Part shown: piece after piece, positions 6,170 through 11,545 of the stretch | Layout: each line of letters begins with the position of its first letter | How positions within the stretch are numbered: the stretch's first letter is position 1 | NCBI GenBank assembly: GCA_002500765.1 | Contig: DLSX01000083.1 | Coordinates: 1 to 11,545 of the forward strand | Source: Neorhizobium sp. UBA7851 | GTDB taxonomy: Bacteria; Pseudomonadota; Alphaproteobacteria; Rhizobiales; Rhizobiaceae | Direction: 5' to 3' | DNA: 11,545 nt | Program-made: the position numbers and the translations under genes | Notes under the pieces: model-generated | Databases searched by the model: none | What the model saw: the letters and a program-made list of their open reading frames with translations, nothing else | Told to the model about the DNA's origin: nothing

Positions 6170-7222
6170 TCACTCGGCCGCCATCTGTGATGTTTCCGAA
6201 CCGGCGGGAGTTACCATGGCTGCGATCATCGTTTGCAGATCGAGCGTACCGATCGGCGTTCCCGCCTCATCGACAATCGTCGCTTTTGCCTGTCCGCTCT
6301 CTGTCATCGCCTTGGCGGCAGCTTCGAGCGTGGTGGTCGCTTCTATACGCAATCCGTCCGCCAGCCCGTCGAACGGCTTCATCACCGTCTTCGCCTGGAT
6401 CACCCGGCCGCGGTTCACTTCCTTGACGAAGGCGGTGATGTAGTCATCGGCCGGTGACAGGACGATTTCCTGGCCGGTTCCCTGTTGTACGACCTGGCCG
6501 TCACGCAGGATGGCGATCTTGTCGCCAAGCCTGAGTGCCTCGTCGAGATCATGGGTGATGAACACCACCGTTTTCCTGAGTTCCGCCTGCAGGTCGAGCA
6601 GCACGCTCTGCATGTCGACGCGGATCAACGGGTCGAGCGCCGAATAGGCCTCGTCCATCAGCAGGATGTCGGCATCATTGGTGAGAGCCCGTGCGAGGCC
6701 GACGCGCTGCTGCATGCCGCCCGAAAGCTGGTTGGGATAGTGGTTTTCGAACCCGGACAGGCCCACGCGGTCTATCCAATGTTGCCCCTTCTTCAAGCTT
6801 TCCGAGCGGGAAACGCCCTGAATATCGAGACCGTAGACGGTGTTTTCGATTACGGTGCGATGCGGCAGGAGCGCGAATTTCTGGAACACCATCGCCGTCT
6901 TGTGGCGGCGGAATTCGCGCAGGGCGCGCTCGTTCATGCCACAGACATTGACCCCGTTATAAACCACCTCGCCATAAGTCGGCTCGATCAGACGGTTGAT
7001 ATGGCGGATCAATGTTGATTTGCCGGAGCCGGAAAGCCCCATGACGACGGTGATGCCACCGGCCGGCATGGAGATGTTGATATCCTTCAGACCCAGCACA
7101 TGCCCGTAGCGCTCGTTGAGTTCGGCCTTGGAAAGTCCGTTCCTGACCGCTTCCACATGCTGTCGGGCATTGGGGCCGAAGATCTTGTAGAGGCCCTTGA
7201 TCTCGATACCGTGACTAGCCAT
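6170..7222 (-). CDS. Glycine betaine/choline-type ABC transporter, ATP-binding protein (ProV-like)
   Basis: The protein has 350 residues from ATG 7222, preceded by GGAGGT. A longer frame to 7306 lies inside the permease gene and is rejected. It has Walker A GLSGSGKST (62-70), Q-loop Q114, ABC signature LSGGMQQ (166-172), Walker B ILLMDE (186-191) and switch H224. The early segment KIFGPN followed by a long insert ahead of the Walker A region, and a single CBS-like domain at about 280-337, are typical of the quaternary-amine (ProV/OpuA) subfamily. In OpuA-type transporters CBS domains sense ionic strength; here only one repeat is visible, so osmotic gating may be absent. It energises uptake with the permease and binding protein upstream. 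The ATG overlaps the permease stop by eight bases, implying translational coupling. Confidence 0.92.
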   Translation of the reverse strand: MASHGIEIKGLYKIFGPNARQHVEAVRNGLSKAELNERYGHVLGLKDINISMPAGGITVVMGLSGSGKSTLIRHINRLIEPTYGEVVYNGVNVCGMNERALREFRRHKTAMVFQKFALLPHRTVIENTVYGLDIQGVSRSESLKKGQHWIDRVGLSGFENHYPNQLSGGMQQRVGLARALTNDADILLMDEAYSALDPLIRVDMQSVLLDLQAELRKTVVFITHDLDEALRLGDKIAILRDGQVVQQGTGQEIVLSPADDYITAFVKEVNRGRVIQAKTVMKPFDGLADGLRIEATTTLEAAAKAMTESGQAKATIVDEAGTPIGTLDLQTMIAAMVTPAGSETSQMAAE

Positions 7223-8123
7223 GCACCACCTCCGTATGACGCTGAAGACGCTTGCCGAAGGCCTGGCTGGTCCGATCGAAGATGATGGCGATCGCGACAA
7301 GTGCAAAGCCGTTGAGAAAGCCGAAGGTGAAGAACTGGTTATTGATCGCCTGCAGCGTGTTGCGGCCCAGCCCGCCGACGCCGACCATCGAGGCGACGAC
7401 CACCATAGCGAGCGACATCATGATCGTCTGGTTGATGCCGGCCATGATCGTCGGCAGGGCGAGCGGCATCTGCACGTTCCACAGTTTCTGCCCGCGGGAT
7501 GACCCGAACGCATCCGCCGCCTCAAGCACTTCCTTGTCGACCAGCCTGATGCCGAGATTGGTGAGGCGGATCATCGGCGGAACCGCATAGATGACCACCG
7601 CGATCAGGCCCGGCACCTTGCCGATCCCGAAAATCACCACGACCGGTATGAGATAAACGAAGCTCGGCATCGTCTGCATCACATCGAGGATGGGATTGAT
7701 CACCCCCTGCACGCGTTCCGAGCGGGCCATCAGAATGCCGATCGGCAGGCCGATGATGATCGCGATCAGCGTCGAGACGGTAACGATCGCGAGCGTCGTC
7801 ATCGTGTCTTCCCACAGGCCGAATAGGCCGATGAGCAGCATGCCGATGGCTGTCCCGACGGTGATGCGTATGCTGCGGCTGCCGAAATAGACGACCAGCA
7901 GCATCACGATCAGAACGACCGTCCAGGGCGAGGTTGTGAACAGCCTTTCCAAATAATTCAGGAACCACTGCAATGGTGCCTTCAGCGCGTCGATTATATA
8001 TCCGTACTCGCGGACAAGTCCCCGGAAACCGTCGTCGATCACCTGACGTATCTGGCGGATTGTGTTGTCGCTGATGGCCGGGAACCGACAGAAGGTTCGC
8101 GGCAGGAACTCGCAGATAGCCAT
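7215..8123 (-). CDS. Glycine betaine/choline-type ABC transporter, permease (ProW-like)
   Basis: The protein has 302 residues from ATG 8123, with a purine-rich AAGGGG about eight bases upstream. A soluble N-terminal part (about 1-63) is followed by about six hydrophobic helices (near 66-80, 86-103, 111-133, 155-178, 225-250 and 268-283). The cytoplasmic EAA loop that docks on the ATPase is clear at 201-220 (EAADAFGSSRGQKLWNVQMP). The motif MQTMPSFVYLIPVVVIFGIG is diagnostic of the ProW/OpuAB family. It forms the membrane channel for a trimethylated amine, probably as a homodimer. It is cotranscribed with the ATPase, whose start codon it overlaps, and follows the binding-protein gene by 212 bases. 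Confidence 0.93.
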   Translation of the reverse strand: MAICEFLPRTFCRFPAISDNTIRQIRQVIDDGFRGLVREYGYIIDALKAPLQWFLNYLERLFTTSPWTVVLIVMLLVVYFGSRSIRITVGTAIGMLLIGLFGLWEDTMTTLAIVTVSTLIAIIIGLPIGILMARSERVQGVINPILDVMQTMPSFVYLIPVVVIFGIGKVPGLIAVVIYAVPPMIRLTNLGIRLVDKEVLEAADAFGSSRGQKLWNVQMPLALPTIMAGINQTIMMSLAMVVVASMVGVGGLGRNTLQAINNQFFTFGFLNGFALVAIAIIFDRTSQAFGKRLQRHTEVVHG

Positions 8124-8301
8124 GCTTTTCCCCTTGTTTCGCCTGTTCCGATCTTGCCCGTGCAGTGTCGTCGGAGCGTCTTGCCGGCATGGCTTTCCGG
8201 CATCGCCTTTTCGCTTGGGCAGGCAATCATTGCGGACGACTTACCGCGCCGCGCTCCCATGAACGACATCATGCTGCGGGGATTTGCGACATCATCCGAT
8301 G

Positions 8302-8326
8302 GAGAGGCGGCGATCCGCCACCTCTC
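8302..8326 (-). other. Intercistronic hairpin after the binding-protein gene
   Basis: GAGA (8302-8305) and GGCGG (8306-8310) pair with CCGCC (8315-8319) and TCTC (8323-8326), with a three-base bulge (ACC) and a four-base loop. It sits just beyond the binding-protein stop codon, without a T run. Such structures commonly protect the 3' end of binding-protein mRNA, giving more binding protein than permease. The rest of the 212-base gap (8124-8335) holds no gene that I can support. Confidence 0.45.
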
Positions 8327-8335
8327 TTATTCGTA

Positions 8336-9331
8336 TCAAAGCGATGCCTTGACCTTTTCGGCAACTTCCGGAGAGACCCACTTGGTCCAGACGTCCGGCT
8401 GGGTCTCCAGGAAATGCTTGGCGGCATCCGCATTGGTGCCCTGATTGTCGGTCTGCCAGGCGAGGATTCCGTTGACCGTGGCGTTGGTCCACTTGCGGGC
8501 CTTGATGTAGTCCATCGTTACACCCGCCTTTTCGGCGAATTGCTTGGTCACGACGGTGAAGGCCTGTGAGGTTGGGTAGGAGTTGACCTTCGGATCGGGG
8601 CAATCGGGAACGGCGGTGCAGGCATCCCAGCTTGCCTTGTCATGCGGCACATCGAAGGAGAGCTTCACCATTTCGTATTTGCCGAGAATGGCGGTTGGCG
8701 CCCAGTAATAGCCCAGCCAGCCGGTCTTCTTTTCAAACGCATTGGCGATCGAACCGTCCATGCCGGCAGCTGAACCTGTGTCGACAAGCTCGAAGCCCTT
8801 CTCCTTGGCGCCGATGGCCCTGTAGAGATTGGCGGTCGAAACTTGGCAGTTCCAGCCCGACGGGCAGTTGGTGACGGCGGCCTTCGACGGGTCTTCCGGG
8901 GCAGGGAAGAGTTCCGGATGTTTGAGCGCCTCCTCCACGGTCTTGATGTCCGGATGCGCATCGGCAAGGAATTTCGGGATCCACCAGCCTTCGACGGCGC
9001 CGTCGGCAAGGATTTCGGCGGCCTCGATCAGGCGGCCTTCCTTGACGGCTGCATCGAGCGGGGTACGCACGGCATTGACCCAGAACTCCGGCGCCATGTC
9101 CGGCTGGGCTTTTTCGTTCATCGAGGTAAAGGTCGGCATCGTGTCGCCGGTGACCAGTTCGACGGTACAGCCATACCCTTCTTCGAGGATGATCTTGTCG
9201 ACATTCGCGGCAACGCCGGCCGAGGCCCAGTTCATTTCGGCAATCGAGATTGACCCACAATCAGCAGCGGCTGTCCCGGCAAATCCATAAAGACCAGCTG
9301 CAAAGACGGTGGAAGCGAGGAGTTTTTTCAT
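8336..9331 (-). CDS. Quaternary-amine ABC transporter, periplasmic substrate-binding protein (ProX/OpuAC family)
   Basis: The protein has 331 residues from ATG 9331, with GGGAGG about eight bases upstream; the open frame to 9433 is non-coding extension. A Sec signal peptide (MKKLLASTVFAAGLYGFAG...) should be cleaved near A23, leaving a mature protein beginning DCGSISIAEMNWA. The fold is the OpuAC type II solute-binding family. Many tryptophans (W35, W84, W116-W117, W160, W205, W210) could form the aromatic cage that binds a trimethylammonium head. Six cysteines (C25, C55, C156, C162, C238, C244) suit disulfides in the periplasm. The sequence pattern (SIAEMNWASAGVAA, VEGWWIP, GYYWAPTAILGKY) seems to me closer to the TMAO-binding TmoX-like branch than to S. 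meliloti ChoX. The substrate may thus be TMAO, betaine or choline. It is the first gene of the transporter operon. Confidence 0.9.
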   Translation of the reverse strand: MKKLLASTVFAAGLYGFAGTAAADCGSISIAEMNWASAGVAANVDKIILEEGYGCTVELVTGDTMPTFTSMNEKAQPDMAPEFWVNAVRTPLDAAVKEGRLIEAAEILADGAVEGWWIPKFLADAHPDIKTVEEALKHPELFPAPEDPSKAAVTNCPSGWNCQVSTANLYRAIGAKEKGFELVDTGSAAGMDGSIANAFEKKTGWLGYYWAPTAILGKYEMVKLSFDVPHDKASWDACTAVPDCPDPKVNSYPTSQAFTVVTKQFAEKAGVTMDYIKARKWTNATVNGILAWQTDNQGTNADAAKHFLETQPDVWTKWVSPEVAEKVKASL

Positions 9332-10501
9332 CGTAAGACCTCCCAGTCTTAGTGTTGACAATCGATACGTGGAGTCGGTGCTACCGAGATCCGTGATGAA
9401 AGCGCCTGGGAGCGGCAAAGCCGCGCCCTCCATATGGTCGCTGTCCCCATGCGTCTTTTCCTATCGGGCGAAAGCCGCAGATAGGGCGCATTTTTCTGTC
9501 AGCGAAGGCAGCGTACGGCTTAAATCAAATAAATCAACAGCAGCTGTCAGTGCCGCTTATCCGAGAGGCCCTCGTAACTCGTTGGAAGAGCATGATTTGT
9601 GGGGCGTTCAAGGCCTAAAAACGATCAAATGCCGCCTATCTGCGCTGTCCGTCCTTGCGCAAATTCGGCGCCATCAGAAACGGTGGCAAAGTCACGCCCG
9701 AGATTTGACGTTTCGTAGCCGATTAGCGGCATGGAAAAATTCGGAGAAAATACAGCGAACCGAAAAAATACGCCTCCGGTTGGTATTAGCGCCGCAAGCC
9801 TGTTCGCCAATAACCATCCGGTAAGGAAGTCGCGCTAGATATTGGGACGCGGACGAAAGCTCCGTCAGTGGCGCCGGGTTGTTGTAGTGCGTACCGGCCG
9901 CCTCTTTATCCGTTTCGAACGGTCCCCTGCCTGTAGATTTTGATTGTCGCCCATTGTCGTGTTTGGCGACGTGGCATAGCCATGGGCTTCGATCGGCAGT
10001 TTCCTGCCGTGAGAAATACGGTTGGCAGGATCGTGACGATCGAGCGGGCCGAACTCAGCCGGAACTCGAGGTTCTGATAAACCCGAATATCGACATGCGG
10101 CGTGCCTTGTCGGATGAGCGCGACTGCCGGAAGGCCTTTGGAACTTCGGAGTTCCAGGCGATCTGCAGGCCGTTATTGTTCCTGAATACGTAGAGCATGC
10201 GGGTGTTTCCTCGGGCGGCTGCGATCCGGTCGCCAAGCCTTGTCTTTTGTCGATCCAATACGCCGAAGAACAGGTAGCGCCTCGCCGCAAACCGGCATCG
10301 GATGTCGTAAAAGGAATAGTGCGTCCAAATGCACCGGTAACCGGTCGGGCGGTGTTCTTCAACGAGACCGGTTGACTTCCCGCCGGCCATGGCCGACCAT
10401 CACCCCGTAATGCGAATCCAGACAAACCCGAACACGGACCGGACGCCTCAGACATCTACGAATCGTCCGGTTTCGTCTGGCCTTCACGCGACATTTCCCC
10501 A
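9332..10501. other. Gene-poor stretch between the transporter operon and cobP
   Basis: This 1.17-kb stretch has several open frames, none convincing. The 196-residue frame 10455-9865 (-) is rich in Pro, Arg, Ser and Thr with no recognisable domain. The 111-residue frame 10390-10055 (-), containing GVLDRQKTRLGDRIAAARGNT and MLYVFRNNNGLQIAWNSEVP, looks somewhat more protein-like. A third minus frame near 10120-9915 reads IRQGTPHVDIRVYQNLEFRL. The patchwork of frames might be a decayed gene, but I cannot name a parent. A short hairpin GGAACT-TCGG-AGTTCC lies at 10140-10155. No tRNA, IS terminal repeat, or cobalamin riboswitch box was seen. The part next to 9331 should carry the transporter promoter. 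Confidence 0.4.
9496..9550. repeat. Direct repeats upstream of the transporter operon
   Basis: CTGTCAG occurs at 9496-9502 and again at 9544-9550. Between them is a tandem TAAATCAA at 9521-9528 and 9530-9537 (nine-base period). This is the most AT-rich spot ahead of the transporter operon, 165-220 bases upstream of its first start codon, so it may hold regulatory sites or part of the promoter. I found no convincing -35/-10 pair. Repeats are seen; function is a guess. Confidence 0.3.
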
Positions 10502-11023
10502 ATGATCCTATCCGGCAAAACTGCTCTTGTGCTTGGTGGTGCCCGTTCCGGCAAGTCGGGTTTTTCCGAACGCCTGGCGCAGGCGACCGGTCTCGAACGG
10601 CATTACATCGCGACCGGCCGCGCCTATGACGACGAGATGCGCGAGCGGATCATTCGTCATCAGGACGACCGTGGTCCATCCTGGATAACCCATGAGGAGC
10701 CGGTCGAACTCACGCACACGCTGCGGGTGATCGGCAGGCCTGGACGTGTGATCCTTGTCGATTGCCTGACGCTCTGGGTTACCAACCTGATGATGGAAGG
10801 CGAAGACATCCCGGCGCGCTCGGCCGAACTTGCCGCGGAACTCTCCAGCATCGACGCCCGGATCATTTTCGTCACGAACGAGGTCGGCCTGGGGATCGTG
10901 CCGGAGAACCGGATGGCGCGCGAATTCCGCGATCACGCCGGGCGCCTGCACCAGCAGATCGCCGCCTCGGTTGACGAAGTGTTCTTCGTTGCTGCCGGTC
11001 TACCCCTTAGAATGAAGGGGTAA
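10502..11023 (+). CDS. cobP: Bifunctional adenosylcobinamide kinase / adenosylcobinamide-phosphate guanylyltransferase
   Basis: The protein has 173 residues, the normal length for CobP/CobU. It phosphorylates adenosylcobinamide and then transfers GMP from GTP, yielding adenosyl-GDP-cobinamide, late in cobalamin synthesis in the cytoplasm. Visible features are the P-loop GGARSGKS (12-19), the HYIATGRAYDDEM segment, the guanylylated histidine position (H53 in IIRHQDDRG), VDCLTLWVTNL (86-96), and VTNEVGLGIVPENRMAREFRD (124-144). The start ATG 10502 places the P-loop as in relatives, but no clear Shine-Dalgarno precedes it. In S. meliloti and Pseudomonas denitrificans cobP heads a cobPWNO cluster. 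Here the next gene is convergent, so cobP seems to stand alone. Function is secure. Confidence 0.95.
   Translation: MILSGKTALVLGGARSGKSGFSERLAQATGLERHYIATGRAYDDEMRERIIRHQDDRGPSWITHEEPVELTHTLRVIGRPGRVILVDCLTLWVTNLMMEGEDIPARSAELAAELSSIDARIIFVTNEVGLGIVPENRMAREFRDHAGRLHQQIAASVDEVFFVAAGLPLRMKG
11001..11022. terminator. Bidirectional hairpin at the cobP stop codon
   Basis: TACCCCTT (11001-11008) and AAGGGGTA (11015-11022) form a perfect eight-base-pair stem with a six-base loop. It covers the last codons of cobP and most of its TAA stop. The convergent TSUP gene ends at 11031, so one hairpin could serve both transcripts. No strong T run follows on either strand, so termination strength is uncertain. 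Confidence 0.5.
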
Positions 11024-11030
11024 TCTCCTA

Positions 11031-11545
11031 TCACCAGCCGAGCCAGAGCCGGGCAGGATGGTTAGGGTCCGCAAGCAGTTTTGTCGCCAGCACGAGGCAT
11101 GACAGCACCAGCAGCGGCTTGATGATCTTCGCGCCCTTTTTCATCGCCAGTCCAGAACCGATCTGGGCGCCGATGAACTGGCCGACCCCCATCAGCAGGC
11201 CGACCTTCCACAGGATCGATCCTGTCGCGACGAAGACCAGGAACGAGCCGAAATTCGAGCCAAAATTGATGAGCTTGGTGTGTGCCGTCGCTTTCAGCAT
11301 GCCGAAGCCTGCGAGAAGCACGAAGCCGAGCATATAGAACGAGCCCGCACCCGGCCCGAACAGGCCATCATAAAGCCCGACGAACGGCACGGCGGTCAGG
11401 CCGAAAACGAACGGTGTCACCCGCCGCCGTCCATCCGTGTCCGACAGGCTGGGCTTGAAGGCGAAGAACAGCGCGATTGCAATCAGCAGGAACGGGATGG
11501 TCGCGGCCAGCGCCGAAGCCGGGACGACCGAGGCAAGCACGGCAC
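11031..11545 (-). CDS. TauE/SafE (TSUP) family membrane transporter, 5' truncated by window edge
   Basis: The frame is open through the right edge. About 171 C-terminal residues are visible of an expected length near 250-260. Hydrophobic helices alternate with short loops: ATIPFLLIAIALFFAF, the FVFGLTAVPFVGLYDGLFGPGAGSF region, MLGFVLLAGFG, FLVFVATGSILW and PLLVLSCLVLATKLL. The GxYDGxFGPGxGSF motif and the later TAHTKLINFGSNFGS segment are hallmarks of the second half of TSUP proteins (YfcA-like branch). Members export sulfite or sulfoacetate or carry other organic anions across the inner membrane; the substrate cannot be read from the sequence. It converges on cobP with seven bases between stop codons. 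Confidence 0.88.
   Translation of the reverse strand, partial: AVLASVVPASALAATIPFLLIAIALFFAFKPSLSDTDGRRRVTPFVFGLTAVPFVGLYDGLFGPGAGSFYMLGFVLLAGFGMLKATAHTKLINFGSNFGSFLVFVATGSILWKVGLLMGVGQFIGAQIGSGLAMKKGAKIIKPLLVLSCLVLATKLLADPNHPARLWLGW

Noticed and set aside
8039..8272. 77-residue minus-strand frame between binding protein and permease
   Set aside because: It overlaps the permease start in another frame and has no supporting motif or ribosome-binding site.
9309..9824. 171-residue plus-strand frame over the transporter upstream region
   Set aside because: It overlaps the start of the binding-protein gene on the other strand, lacks a ribosome-binding site and shows no recognisable domain.
9865..10455. 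196-residue minus-strand frame
   Set aside because: Composition is dominated by Pro, Arg, Ser and Thr, typical of a random frame in GC-rich DNA; no motif recognised.
10100..10501. Cobalamin riboswitch upstream of cobP
   Set aside because: I looked for the GCCACTG B12-box and the AGTCCGGAAACCTGCC-like segment on both strands and did not see them.
1..11545. CRISPR array, IS element, tRNA or integration site
   Set aside because: No regularly spaced repeats, transposase-like proteins, terminal inverted repeats or tRNA-like cloverleaf were seen.

Overview
The window is GC-rich (roughly 60 percent by eye) and dense with genes. Its gene types point to an alphaproteobacterium of the Rhizobiales, most likely Rhizobiaceae (Rhizobium/Agrobacterium/Sinorhizobium group): a trimethylamine-methyltransferase-like protein, a rhizobial-type betaine-homocysteine methyltransferase (bmt), a ProX/ProW/ProV-type quaternary-amine ABC transporter and the aerobic-pathway gene cobP. 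No plasmid, phage, IS element, CRISPR array, tRNA or rRNA was seen, so this looks like ordinary chromosome with a metabolic theme.

Layout. 1-558 (+): C-terminal part of an MttB-family methyltransferase, cut by the window edge. 668-1363 (+): an Fe-S protein with two four-cysteine sets. 1468-1839 (+): a small unrecognised protein followed by a good intrinsic terminator (1881-1915). 2018-2542 and 2545-4578 (+): a two-gene unit of an ECF sigma factor (TTG start) and a membrane-anchored von Willebrand factor A protein whose short cytoplasmic N-terminus could act as anti-sigma factor. The next block is on the minus strand and converges on that unit. Read in its transcription direction it runs: periplasmic binding protein (9331-8336), permease (8123-7215), ATPase (7222-6170), then bmt (6066-5053) and a small unknown protein (5033-4683). 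A perfect ATATAAAG-N4-CTTTATAT palindrome lies between the candidate -35 and -10 boxes of bmt, so bmt probably has its own regulated promoter. 9332-10501 is a 1.17-kb stretch without a convincing gene. 10502-11023 (+) is cobP, ending in a perfect hairpin, and 11031-11545 (-) is the C-terminal part of a TauE/SafE (TSUP) exporter, cut by the right edge.

How the genes may work together (inference): the ABC transporter imports a trimethylated amine (glycine betaine, choline or trimethylamine N-oxide type). Bmt moves a methyl group from betaine to homocysteine to make methionine. The MttB-like enzyme may take methyl groups from quaternary or tertiary amines onto a corrinoid, the Fe-S protein may be a redox partner, and CobP helps make cobalamin. 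The palindrome at bmt fits a methionine-cycle repressor. The ECF/VWA pair looks like an independent envelope-signalling unit within this block.
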